From NCBI GenBank assembly GCA_022036555.1, contig CM039130.1, positions 11,333,285-11,397,284 of the forward strand: a stretch of 64,000 nt of DNA, read 5' to 3'. Shown here one piece after another: positions 9,719-20,440 of this stretch (its first letter is position 1; each line of letters opens with the position of its first letter). Position numbers and translations under genes: made by a program. This stretch comes from Microstegium vimineum. Lineage: Eukaryota > Streptophyta > Magnoliopsida > Poales > Poaceae. The notes beneath the pieces were generated by a model, which saw only the letters and a list, made by a program, of their open reading frames with translations, did not search any database and was not told the origin of the DNA.

Positions 9719-12700
9719 CTAGCGTGCTACAGTCCTTCCTTGTCCATCATGGCGCACCGAGGGTAAAGAGGTTTGCGGGATACTTTTCTCCACATTTTTT
9801 ATCTTTTCTTCAAAGTTTGTAAAAAGAGACATCTCGCTGAACTGATTAACATCCTCTAAATCCATTACACCATCAACTCCTACAATTTGTTGCTTTCCAG
9901 GGATTGCTACGTGCTTTGGCTTTTGGGTACTTTTCTTTTCATTCATAGATAGAATTTGTTCCACATAGAACACCTATGCGGCACGGTTAGCAAGGATCTA
10001 CGGATCATCTTTGTAACCTACTTTACTTAGATCAAGAACTCTTTGGCCATAGTTATCCACAGTGACATGTTTATCTTGAACCCATCGACATCGGAACACT
10101 GGAATCTGCAGGCGTGGACCATATTCAATCTCCCATATGTCATCAATGAATCCAAAGTATGTAGTTTCTTCACCAGTTGTATCATCTACAGCCTCACATC
10201 GAACGCCACTATTCTGGGCCATGCGCTTGGTGTCCCTAAAACTGGTGGAAAATGTGAAGCCACTAATGTCATAGCTCTGTCATGATATGACCTGGTTTGA
10301 TGGTCCAGATGCTAAAATCTTGATGGTTTCTGATTCATCTGTCATGTCCAAATTCTTTAGCCATGCGGTGAACCGACGCTTGTGTTCCTTGTGTACCCAA
10401 TCATTTGTGCATCCTGGATTCTCCTCACGAAGCTCTTTCATGTGCTGCTTGGTGAATGGGTCCATTATTATGAGTTGTTGTAGTATGTTGTAGTGTACCT
10501 CTAGGACTATGTTGTAATTTGGTGGGATGAATGATTCTTGTCCCATCCTCCCTCATCCACCAAGCCTTTCCTCATGTCGCAACGGAGGCAAACCAATTGA
10601 TACGTGGTCTTTTAGAAGATTATTACATAATGGTCCTCCAGACTCAATGGACTCTTCTGTAGTGTATGCCTCTATCATGGAACCCTCCGGATGAGCACGA
10701 TTTGCCATATAGCCATTCAATATTGACATGAAACGCTCATACATCCACATTTCATGGAAATACATGGGGCCCAATGCCTCAATTTGAGGCACCAAATGAA
10801 CAATAAGGTGTACCATGATATCAAAGAACGATGGGGGAAAGCACATCTCCAACTGGCTCAATATCTCTGCAGCAAATTTCTATAGGGACTCTAACTCATC
10901 ACGGATAATTACCTTCTCAGATATCTTATTGAAGAAGTAGCACAACCGTGTGATTGCCATCTTTAAAAACACTAGATTTATAGCCCTGATGGCAATAGGA
11001 AGAAAAGTGGTCAGCATTACATGACAATCATGTGAGTTATAGTTGGTGAGTGTAAGGTCTTTCATCGAAACAAGACTCCTTATGTTGGAGCAGAAAACCA
11101 GATGGAACTTTTAAATTCTTCAACCACACACACATTGCATGTTTCTCATCTCTGTTCAGGTTATAGCTTGCTGCCGGTAGATGGTACTTCCCATTCTCTA
11201 GGAGTACAGGGTGAAGTTCTTTTCTGATCTTTAAATGTTGCATGTCCAAACGTGAATTGAGACCTTCCTTTGTCTTGCTCTTTATGTCTAGCAAAGTTCC
11301 AACTACGCTGTCAAACACATTCTTCTGAACATGCATACCATCGATCGCATGTCGTACGTCTAAGTCTTTCCAGTACGATAAGTACTTAAAGAAAATAGAC
11401 TTCTTCTTAAATGTGTCCCCCTCATTTGCCTTCACAACCTTTCTTGGTTTCCCATCTTTGGTCTTTTTTCCAAACACAAACTTGACATTCTCAACTATCT
11501 TATACACTCTGTGCCCTTTATTATAACCTGATGGAGCAGTAGATTTTGATTCATCCGTATTGTCAAAGTACTTATTCATCTTTTGTAAGCGGTACTTATG
11601 GCCTGCCGGTAGTCACCTCCTATGTCTCATGTACACTATCTTGTTAGATGAAGGAAGAGACACGTGCCATGTTCCATCTATGCACTCTACACAACCAACC
11701 TTTCCCTTGAACTGGCCTGATAATGAGAAGAGAGCAGGATAATCATTAATTGTGACAATAATAATTGCTCTCAGTGTGAATGTCTCTTTGCGGAACGCAT
11801 CGATCATTTTGACACCCACTTCCCATAGTATTAGCATCTCTTGCATTAAGGGCTCTAGAAATACATCCATATCAACTCCAGGTTGTGTAGGTCCAGAAAT
11901 AAGAATGGTTAGCAAAAGATATTTTCTTTTTTGACTCAACCATGAAGGAAGATTGTATATTGTCATGATCACTGGCCATGTACTGTGCGTGCTGCTCCTC
12001 TCGGCAAATGGATTCATTCCATCAGTACTCAGAGCAAACCTTACATTTCGTGGGTCCTCAGCAAAGTCTGGATATTTCTTATCGAATTCTTGCCATTGCT
12101 TTGCATCGGCTGGATGTCGTAACTTTCCATCATCTTTCCTTTCATCAGAAGCATGCCAGGTCATAAGTTCCGCATCATCATGGTTTGCAAACAAACACCT
12201 CAAACGATCAACCATAGGAGATACCATATCACTAATGCAGGAATTCTTCTCAATGCATAATAGTCCACTTCGATATTGCTAGTGGGCTTTGAACGTTTGT
12301 CTTGTTGAGTCTTTGTTTGCGTCTTCTTTCGCTTCCTCCCTGAAGAAACAGAGGTTGCATTCTCTTCCTCTTGATAATCTTTATTCGTCTTGTACCTACT
12401 AGCACCGCAGTTTGAACAACTGTCTAAGTCTTTATACTGATCACCCCGATATAGGATACAATGATTTCTACATGCGTGGATCTTCTCAACACCCATCGTA
12501 AGTGGACTGACTAGCTTCTTTGCATAGTACGTGTTAGCAGGCACTCTGTTCTCCTTAGGAAGAAGGTCTCCAAGTACACGCAATAAATCATTGAAACTAG
12601 CATCGGACCAACCATATCTAGCCTTAATCATCAAAAACTGAAGAACTGCCGACCACTCTTTGGTACAACCTTTCGACTCGTCGTACAAAGGCTCTTCCGT

Positions 12701-13228
12701 TGCCTTCTTCAAGGCTTCTATTCGGTTCATGAAGAATATTGATGGATCCGCACAACGGTTCATTATTGCCTCTAAGAAATCTGCATCTTCAATGGCATCA
12801 GTGTTAACATGCTGAGTTTCATTAACATCGGACGTAGAATTATGAGTTTGATTGACATCTGGCATAACATGATGGGTTTCATTGATATCTGGCATAGCAT
12901 CACATTCATTGAGATATGGCATTGGACCCTCCACATTGATGTTACTTGCAATGTTGTCAGTTGTCCGCATATAAGGTGTAGAACTACCCTCACCATGTTT
13001 TGTCCAAATCAAGTAGTCCTCCACAAATCCTCTGCAAACCAGATGAGAAGTGATTGCTTCCACATTGTCAAATACCACAATATTTTTACAGTCTGCGCAT
13101 GGACAACATATGTGCTTCGCCTTTGTTCTCTGAGCATGTATCTTCACAGCATCAATAAATTTTTGGACCTCCACTACATAAGATGGGTCTAATCTTGATA
13201 AGTTGTACATCCATAATGACCTCTCCAT
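9719..13228 (-). pseudogene. CACTA transposase, tnp2/TNPD type (Transposase_21), with several nonsense and frameshift mutations
   Basis: Reading right to left: a transposase-associated N-terminal domain (13228 to about 12970, with SRLDPSYVVEVQKFID and a Cys-rich CCPCADCKN); the Transposase_21 core (about 12640-11600, with ICNW-like SDASFNDLLRVLGDLLP, FALSTDGMNPF, HSTWPVIMTIYNLP, LISGPTQPG); a DUF4218-like part (about 11060-10560, SHDCHVMLTTFLPIAIR, PPSFFDIMVHLIVHLV); a DUF4216-like part (about 10250-9998, YFGFIDDIWEIEY). The protein would cut the element's ends. Damage: frameshifts near 12220 and 11090; in-frame stops ending at 11613 (TGA), 10880 (TAG), 10553 (TGA), 10280 (TGA), 9998 (TAG) and about 9983 (TAG). 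Reading continues in frame across each stop with family motifs intact, so decay is by point mutation. Confidence 0.9.
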
Positions 13229-14080
13229 ATTTATCTGTAGTTAGGAAAATATTGTATGTCACTCTAAAAACAAAACAAAAATAATCCCTCATAACTAAGA
13301 TTCTATCCTCCATCAATTAAATAGATATGAAAACCTACCTCTTACAGAATTTACAAAATAAAAATTTAAATAATTATTTAAACTCATTTTTATAATTATA
13401 AGAATTAATTAAACCGAGATGGCATCTTGATTAACAAACCCTAAGTATAAGCAAAAATAACAAACCCTAATTAACAAACCCTAAGTACATGAAATACTAA
13501 CTAACCCTAATTAATAAGCCATTAATTACTAACTAAATTAATTAACTAACTCTAAGTACATGAAATATCTAACCCTAAATAATAAACCATCAATTACTAA
13601 CAAAAATTATTGAAAAACCTAAGCTACATGAAATAATAACTAACCCTATTTAACAAACCCTAAGTATAGACAATAATAACTAACCCTAATTAACAAAACA
13701 TTAACTACTAAATTAATTCATAAACCCTAAGTATTCTATTACATAGATCTACTCACAAGAATTCTAAAAAGTATTTATTTTCTATAATCCGAGCAACATA
13801 CAATTTAGAATTTACAAAAAAAATAGCTAAAACTCTCTGTCTTGCCCTAGCTATGAACCCTAACCCTAGATTTAGAGCACCTCTAATACAAGAAATAAAC
13901 CAAAGAATCACTAAAAAAAATGGCGGCAACGACACTAACTAACCTTTTGGAAGTTTCTCACCAAAGAAATGAAGTTCAAAACATCCCCCCTTGGAATCGC
14001 CACCTCTGTGTCGGCCACTGTGCATACAGCACGGGAGTAACTGTTCTTGTCTGGAGGTGAAAGAATGGAATTTATTGCAG
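13229..14080. other. Upstream region of the tnp2 transposase gene
   Basis: AT-rich sequence between the transposase start and the right subterminal array. It contains the telo-box-like block described separately and a GC-richer stretch (13915-14060) that could be a short leader exon. No TATA box stands out. The GC-rich island seen in the other CACTA elements is absent here and is instead found between the two genes (8371-8760). Confidence 0.5.
13430..13740. repeat. AT-rich block with repeated AACCCTAA (telo-box-like) motifs
   Basis: Repeats of AACAAACCCTAATTAAC and CCCTAAGTACATGAAAT lie upstream of the transposase start, with further copies near 13855 (AACCCTAACCCTAG). AAACCCTAA is the plant telo-box core, which occurs in many plant promoters. 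This is a dispersed degenerate array, not a telomere. The inverted counterpart is at 9450-9600. Confidence 0.65.
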
Positions 14081-14082
14081 CA

Positions 14083-14345
14083 TTAACACAGACGGTTGGT
14101 AAGGAGGACCGCCTGTGTAAATACCTGTGTATTTACACAGGCGGTTGATAATGTCAGCCGCCTGTGTAAATGGTATTTACACAGGCGGTTGTCATTGTAA
14201 ACCGCCTGTGTAAATACATATTTACACAGGCGGTAGAGATAGGAGAGCCGCCTGTGTAAATGGTTTTACACAGGCGGTTCTCTTGCTGGGCACACCCTAT
14301 TTTTTGTACTGGCGTCATGAAATTGTAAACCGCCTGTGAAAAAAA
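14083..14345. repeat. Right subterminal repeats of the 3007-14381 element
   Basis: About ten ACACAGGCGG / CCGCCTGTGT motifs, several arranged as perfect short palindromic pairs around GTATTTACAC spacers. This is the 5' array of the element relative to gene direction. Confidence 0.9.
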
Positions 14346-14384
14346 AACGACGTGGCAGCAAAAATAATTTTTCTACTAGTGATA

Positions 14385-16205
14385 GTGCGCGCTCAGCCAC
14401 TAGCATACATACTATGGTGCTTCGTTTCTTCCTGGTTTGTGAATACTCTAGGATTCATCATCGAGTCTGCATGCTACGATGGGCGTAATTCCTCATGCCT
14501 CCTATTTGTAATGGTTGCCTATTTGTTGTGTTGTTTTGTTTTTTCCGCAGAAAGTGTCGCACACACACATACTTCTTCTTGCGCAGTCCCTGTCCCTTTT
14601 ATACACATTTAAACCAAATAAGGATGCCTGTTATTTATGTGTCCCACGCTTAGCTCTATATATTAATACAGCAAACTTCACTGTCCATGTTTTTTCTACC
14701 GATCACATTACTTACAGTCACACATGGCGCCCACATAAGTACATTGAGCAGAACATCCGAGCTTATTGTAAAATGAAATCTATTCAATTTAATTTTTGGA
14801 ATATTAAATTATGGTTTATCAAAGAAAAATATGGAATCAGTGTGTCAAATATTATAACCAATCTTTGTCAGTGTGTCTAAGATAGCACCCTCTTGCCCAT
14901 ACACGTTCAGTTTGGAATTATACAAATTATGGTTCGCCACAAATAAATAGAGATGATTGATTACTTGTGGCAATATATAAGCTGACAATCTTATAAAACC
15001 ATTATGAAAGGAAGCAAGACTATATTTGACGCACTACATATGACTAATTAATAAAGTATATTAGAAAGTAGGCAACTTTAAATTGTATTGAACAAGGTTG
15101 TCTAGTGAAGCAACATAATGCGATTTTAGTAGGTACTAGGTAGTCATTGATCAGTGTTCAGGTTATTAATGGTGGTTTTAATCAGATTTCCTAAATCAGC
15201 TTTATGGGAAAAAAATATCAATGCATGGTATAATTCTCTATGTACTGTGTCCAATCTGTATCTGTGTCTACAACATAAATGAAATCACAAGCAACTGTCT
15301 TCAATTCTACAGAAACAATGGAGTTCATTTCTTAATAAAAGTGAACAGGCCATTGTAAACTGATTTCACCACCGTACCCTTAGCATCACAGGCGCATGTC
15401 ATTCCATTTATCAAAAGAGCACGTTAAACTGACAAAAGAGCAATTGTTCTTGGCTGGATTTCATGACTCAGATGGGAATATACAACGTGCCCAAATTTGT
15501 TTCGCACTACTAAAAAAATGTGCAGAACTGAGATGGATGGGAAAGTTGTACATCTTTGCTGGCTGGCCAAACCATTCATGTTTGGAACTCCATTGTCATA
15601 GCAAAAGTGAAACGACCCTAAATTTCTTCTTGGAGCTCCATTGACATAACGATAGCGATATTATGATAACAATAATAATCTGTGTGTGACTTTTATGTGT
15701 CTGATCTCTGTCTTGTGTCCTCCTTTTATTGGTAACCAAACTCTCTTTGTAAAATTGATTTTCAACATGTCTCGGTATATTTTAATTTATAGGAAGTTGC
15801 TGATTATTGCGTATAAATTGTCAATAAAAATTATTGCGTATAAAAGATATTATATTGTAATTATAAAGATAGTTTAATAATTTACTAACTTCACTAGACA
15901 TGGCGGCAGCACATCATCCACATCATCTTATGATAACCATGCACATACCTTGCCTTATTTTCATTGAGACCTTTTACCATGGTTGTAGCTGCTTCCTATC
16001 GTTTCCCATCATCTCCGCAAAATAACCTTTTTTGTTGATTTTATTTATGTATGGAAAATATAGTTGTTGCACACACCCCAACCCGGCTGCCCTAACGGCC
16101 CAACAGCATGATGAACTGGCTCTCACCGTTTGTCCTTGCCAAAGCCACCTCCACCGCCCTAGCCATCGCCATCGCGTGGCCTGGTCGCCGCCTGCCTGGG
16201 CAAGA
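14385..16205. other. Host-type spacer, no gene recognised
   Basis: AT-rich DNA between two CACTA elements. 14390-14810 resembles 23640-24060 joined to 33940-34040, the same segment split by another transposon. One stretch (14725-14830) can be read as WRPHKYIEQNIRAYCK and its counterpart at 33950 as WPHEYTIERNAVCCH, so an old coding exon may underlie both, but I do not recognise the family. From 15300 to 16200 I see only short accidental frames. Confidence 0.5.
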
Positions 16206-16220
16206 CACTACTGGAGACAG

Positions 16221-16795
16221 GCCCTTTGCTGAGTGCCTGCGGCACTCGGCAAACGCCTCAAAACACTCGGTAAATGCTTTGCCGAGTGTTGCACTCGGCA
16301 AAGAGCACACGTTAACGATGTTAACGGTAAAGATTCTTTGCCGAGTGTTTTCTTTCGGGTACTCGGCAAAGCTTTTGCCGTGTGTACTGTGACACTCGGC
16401 AAATCAACGAGACGCTCGGCAAAACAAAGTGCACGGTAACGCCCGTTGGCACGGTGATGGAAGGTTTGCCGAGTGTCAAGTCAATCCCTCGGCACACGTT
16501 TCTCCTTTGTCGAGTGTTGTTGACTGAGGCACTCGGCAAACCTAAGCCCATTTGCCGAGTGTCCCATGCAGGGCAATCGGCAAACGTTCCTCCTTTGTCG
16601 AGTGTCTCCATGCAGAACACTCGGCAAAACATGTGTACAGTGCCGAGTGCCTTGACCATAGCACTCGGCAAAAGCTTGGCACTCGGCAAAGGCTGTTCCT
16701 AGGTGCTCTGGAATGGTTCCTTTGCCGAGTGTCATGACCATAGCACTCGGCAAACTATGCCTTTGTCGATTGCTACACTCGGCAAATCGACGAGA
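16221..16795. repeat. Left subterminal repeat block of the 16206-20858 element
   Basis: About two dozen TTTGCCGAGTG / CACTCGGCAAA copies in both orientations, separated by unique 10-30 bp spacers. These are presumed transposase-binding sites. Confidence 0.92.
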
Positions 16796-16956
16796 AACTA
16801 ATTTTTTATTTGATTTTTCAATTCCATTTAGACAAATAGAAGATATATATCACAAGCTACTCATATATATCACAAACAACACGTATCACATCACAAACAA
16901 CACAGATATCACAAACATCACATATATCTCACAATATGTGCCAATTCATCCATAGT

Positions 16957-18125
16957 TCAACACCACAATACATCACAGTTCACAAAACATCCAAAGTTCA
17001 CAAAACGGTCACGATGAGGGTCCAGGTCACGAGGCCCACAACCTGATCCCGGCGAAGCTCCCAAGCCCGGCGATCCTCCTCCCAAGCCCGGCGATCCTCC
17101 ATAGCCCGGCGATCCTCCCAAGGGCGGGAAAGGTCCATAGCTCGGCGAAGCTGCAAAGCCAGCAGGCGAAGCATTTGATGCCGCCGATTGATTCTGCACA
17201 AAGTAAAAGAGGTTGCATGTGTTACAAAAGTGAAATATAAGATTCTAACATTCGAAGTATGCTAGGTTACATTCATACTCACAGGAGTGTCGAAGTACAT
17301 AGGTCGAGGTGGAGGTGGACGTAGAGGCAGCTCCAAAGCCAGAGGAGCGAGACCCTGAGCGGCGCCAAGGCTCTGCATGTACTCAATCATCTTCCGCAGA
17401 CTCTGATGGTGGAGTACTCGCTCTTCCACCACCGTCTGTTGCTCAACCTCTGCCGCCTGCCGATCAGCCTCCATCCTCGCCTCCAGCTCCTCCCGTCGCC
17501 TCCTCTCATCCTCCAGCTGTGCCTACAACATTTCATTCAAATGTTAGACGAATGCAAAGCTAAAGCAAATCAATGAACGGCGAATAAAACAGAAATAACC
17601 TGGAGTGCATGCATCTCCTGCTGTGAGGTGTTTGGGCACTAGCGTGTGACTGGGCCCGATCTGCCCCTCGCTCTAGTCTGGCTGAGACTGGGCGTACTGG
17701 CTGTGTCGAGTGCACCGTCGGCAATCCAGTACTGCCCATGCTTCTTGCCGCCTCCCAACCTCATGATGACCTCTCCATCAAGATCCTCGGTGGTTGGATC
17801 ATAGTCTGCTCCATGGAGATTCTTTACTGCTATAGTGTACTCTTTAAGGCGGCTGTGGACGCTCGGGTTAGTGTATTTTTCTGGCGGGTCATCCGGGTTG
17901 TAGTCGACGTTCGATGACGCCGAGCCCTTTTTGGACAAGGCAAATGACTTGAACAGATTGCAAGGCTGGTTGTCATGCTTTGTTGACTGTGAGAAAACCA
18001 ACAAGATGATTAGAAACCATGCAAATTAACTGTTGCAATAAATTGTAGTCATTGACGTACCCAACTAGACGCGTATGCCTCTAGGCTCTGGCTTCCTTGG
18101 TAGTGTGTTGTGCCTGGCCTCATCA
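16957..18125 (-). pseudogene. 3' exons of the TNPA-like gene, 5' part deleted
   Basis: Minus-strand exons by splice sites: about 18125-18061 (GTTHYQGSQSLEAYASSW, matching HHQGNQSLSQYASSW at about 31300), 17986-17600 (FALSKKGSASS, YNPDDPPEKYTNPSVHSRLK, EVIMRLGGGKKHGQYWI), 17523-17283 (Glu/Arg/Gln-rich helix, likely coiled coil), and about 17193-16957 (Gly/Ser/Pro repeat tail, LGGSPGYGGSPGL). The second exon has an in-frame TAG at 17639, with the frame continuing CPNTSQQEMHALQ to a donor site. The N-terminal exons, including the acidic part and the NWVVVSG exon, are missing. The set of 3' exons is better preserved here than in the other two copies. Confidence 0.82.
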
Positions 18126-18251
18126 AGTTGAGCGCGCTTCTTTCTCAGGGGGAAAGACAAGTTCCAAGAAAGCATTGATTTTCTCAATCCATTCATCGGT
18201 CATCGCACCTTGACTTGGGTGGCCCGTGTACATCCATGCCCGGTCATCCAT
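18123..18251 (-). pseudogene. First 42 codons of tnp2 transposase, truncated at a deletion junction
   Basis: Starting at the ATG at 18251 the frame reads MDDRAWMYTGHPSQGAMTDE and then WIEKINAFLELVF, the N-terminus of the transposase-associated domain. It aligns with MENHDWMYTGHAILTPEWM at 26499. After KEARST a TGA falls exactly where sequence of the TNPA-like gene begins, so the rest of tnp2 was lost in an internal deletion. The joined reading frames differ, so no fusion protein is expected. Confidence 0.85.
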
Positions 18252-18352
18252 CCTCTAAGATATATACCAGCGAGTAATGTAACTAGAAATTGCATGTACA
18301 TGGTGTTCCTACTATCTAATAGGTGAGGATAGGTCCTAATCCCACCCGTGGT

Positions 18353-18537
18353 TGCGTAGAGGAGGTTAGTTTCCATGCTCTACTCCGATCCGAGATAAAA
18401 TTTCGGCAGCACCTCCTCGCTGCTCTCCAGATACACGTCCTAATACGGAGAGTGTGTATCTAGAGAACAATAGGGAGGTGCCGTCGAAACTCTATCTCAG
18501 ATCAGAGCAGACCATGGAGACTAACCTCCTCTACGCA
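18353..18537 (-). promoter_or_regulatory. Conserved long hairpin in the 5' leader of the element
   Basis: Two arms of about 84 nt (18353-18435 and 18454-18537) are near-perfect reverse complements around an 18-nt loop. The arms contain TTTCGGCAGCACCTCC and GAGGTTAGTTTCCATG. The same hairpin with matching arms is at 26209-26393 in another element, also just upstream of the tnp2 start, and the sequence between hairpin and ATG is conserved too (ATTAGGACCTATCCTCACC). The conserved position points to a leader function or an siRNA source; neither is proven. Confidence 0.8.
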
Positions 18538-18824
18538 CACACGGGCTGTCCATGGAAACGTGGACAATTCGAAATAGATACGGTTATAGATATGCAAAGA
18601 ATTACATATTTCCAACCATATCTCTTTCGAACTAGTAACATGATGCACGACCATGATAAGCAAAGAGGGATTATACCTTCGGTGGCGGGGGAGTAAGGCT
18701 AGCGGAGCCGTGGCGAGTCGGTGCAGTGGTGAGGCGACGCGGTGCAGGTAGAGATCGCATCTGCTCCTTTCTCCCCTTCCTTCTGCAAAAGAAAAAAGAA
18801 TAACATAAGTAAAAATTTCGGCAG

Positions 18825-18847
18825 AACCTCCCCTGCACGGTGAGGTT
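18825..18847 (-). promoter_or_regulatory. Short conserved leader hairpin
   Basis: The palindromic stretch AACCTCCCCTGCACGGTGAG lies next to TTTCGGCAG. Its counterpart at 25867-25887 is ACCTCCCCGTGTAGGGGAGG beside TCGAAATTTT. It lies upstream of the long hairpin in both elements, so the two structures form a conserved pair. Confidence 0.6.
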
Positions 18848-19080
18848 TCCAAAACCTACAATAAAACAATGGCACGATGGACAGCAACCACGTTTATGTC
18901 AAAGGCTCGATGGCCGACAACCACACACATATATAGGTTGAATCCATGCTCATAATGAATCAAGATGGGCACTACCAATAACCCTACCGCTACCACACTA
19001 CCGCTACCGGTATCACTACCACTATACCACTACCACTACCACAACTACAACTACAACTAATATCTCTTCTAATTCATACC

Positions 19081-19660
19081 TTGGGCGGTGGACAGCGGCG
19101 ACGGGTGGCCTCCTTTTTCTTCCTCCTCCTCTCTTCCCCTTCTCCCTTCCTATCCTTCTCTTCTTCTTCTTCTTCTTCTTCTCCTTCTCTTCCCCTACTC
19201 TTCCTTCTCTGTATGTTGATCGGTGGGAGTGTGGGCGGGGATGGGGACCTCGGTGGGGGTGGGGGTGGGGTGGTGGGGGGGCGCACCAGCTGGGGAGGGG
19301 GCAGGGGAGGGGAGGGGGTGGAGGAGGGGGCTCGGACGGGGCGGGGCGGGGTCGGGGCACGGGCCGAGCTCCGGCGGGGCACGGGCCGAGCTTCGGCGGA
19401 GCTCGGGTAGGGTGGGGGTAGGGGTGGCGGCGGGGGAGCAGTGGGGTGGGGGCGGTGCGGCGGTGGGGGGAGCAGTAGGGTGGGGGCGGGGCGGCAGCGG
19501 TGGGAGGAGAGGGGATGGGGGCGGGGCGGCGGCGGGGGAGGAGTGGGGGTGGGGGCGGCGGTGGGTGCGAGCTCACCGGCGGGCGGGGTGCTGCGCAGCG
19601 GCGGCGGCGGCTGGCGTGTGTGCGTGTGTGCGTGTGTTTGTATGTGTGAGCGCGCGGCCG
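19081..19660 (-). promoter_or_regulatory. G-rich/C-rich island, candidate promoter and leader of the deleted element
   Basis: On the plus strand this is a run of GGGGG and GGCGG units, with (TTC)n/(CTT)n next to it at 19150-19190 and (GT)n at 19617-19650. Read on the minus strand, it lies just upstream of the leader. The element at 24111 has the same kind of region (CT-rich, C-tract, GGAG-rich) at 25255-25620. G-tracts could form quadruplexes. Long open frames on both strands here are Pro/Arg/Gly-rich artefacts of composition. Confidence 0.55.
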
Positions 19661-19689
19661 AAAAAACGGCTAAGTCCGGATAAGGCCAG

Positions 19690-19815
19690 ATCCAACGTTT
19701 GCCGAGTGTCGCCGATCTGGCACTCGACAAACGCCTCCCTTTGCCGAGTGTCTTAGGGTTGACACTCGGCAAACGACTCCCTTTGCCGAGTGCCTTCCCA
19801 CTGACACTCGGCAAA
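19690..19815. repeat. Inner subterminal repeat block near the 5' end
   Basis: Six TTTGCCGAGTG / CACTCGGCAAA copies lie immediately upstream of the G-rich island, separated from the terminal block by about 620 bp of AT-rich DNA. The element at 24111 has the same split arrangement (inner block at 25095-25230). Confidence 0.85.
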
Positions 19816-20440
19816 TGTTACTAAAAATTTAAAAAATATCAAACGGTTTCAAAAAGTTACCAAATCTTGACATCACACCATATATGTTTTGTATTGCCTG
19901 TAAGAAAAGTTTTGAAGTCAAATTTGAATTTTAGCTTCGATTTAAATTCAAATCCTACTCAATCCCTCTAAGTGATATGAAACATTATCACAGATGATTG
20001 GATTTGTAAGACACGTATGTGACAACTTTTGCAAAATCATCCCAATTTTTTATCACATGTTCTAAGTATGATATAATGGCTCCATGATAAATTTTACAAT
20101 TTTTGGAGTCCATTTGCTATTTATATATTTTTTAATCAATTCTAACACAAGTTTAAGATCATGTTTCGTGCACAATATGTGGAGTTTTTGTTTTAATTTA
20201 CCACATATGAACTCAAATAATGCTTAATAATATGGATAATATTTTTTAAATCATTGTTTTTCATTATTTCAATCACTTGTAGTTCAAATTTGGCTTGAGT
20301 CAAATAATTCACTTAATTGAAAAAAACTAACTAAATATAGAAAACACATGGATAAAATTGTCATAAGAAAACATGTAGTTCTAGGTACTATTGAAGGATA
20401 GTAGAAAAAGTTTAGAGACCAAACTCAAAAAGAAAAAAAT
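19816..20440. other. AT-rich spacer between two subterminal blocks
   Basis: About 620 bp of AT-rich DNA with stretches such as CAAATTTGAATTTTAGC that are typical of CACTA interiors. No gene is visible. The inverted repeat found at the same place in the 24111 element is not obvious here. Confidence 0.5.

Larger units (their letters stand above)
3007..14381 (-). mobile_element. Complete CACTA (En/Spm) transposon, 11.4 kb, TSD ATA, with two broken genes
   Basis: The left TIR starts CACTAGTACAAAAAA at 3007. The right end, read in reverse complement, starts CACTAGTAGAAAAATT at 14381. Both sides carry the 3-bp duplication ATA (3004-3006 and 14382-14384), so the whole block moved as one unit. The subterminal motif is ACAGGCGG / CCGCCTGT, unlike the GCACTCGGCAAA family elsewhere in the window. 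Both genes are on the minus strand: a tnp2-type transposase (13228-9719) and a second gene with a Ulp1-like protease tail (7250-3446). Between them are two AT-rich repeat fields flanking a GC island and an extra subterminal array. Both genes are interrupted, so the copy is probably not autonomous. Confidence 0.95.

Noticed and set aside
13430..13870. AACCCTAA motifs as an interstitial telomere
   Set aside because: Motifs are dispersed with variable spacers, not tandem CCCTAAA. They fit better as part of the transposon's AT-rich block.
15396..15644. 82-codon open frame in the spacer
   Set aside because: No family features, no splice context, and AT-rich surroundings. It looks like chance.
19022..19814. 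Long Pro/Arg/Gly-rich open frames on both strands
   Set aside because: They overlap on both strands in a G/C homopolymer-rich island with no domain, splice or homology support. They result from composition.
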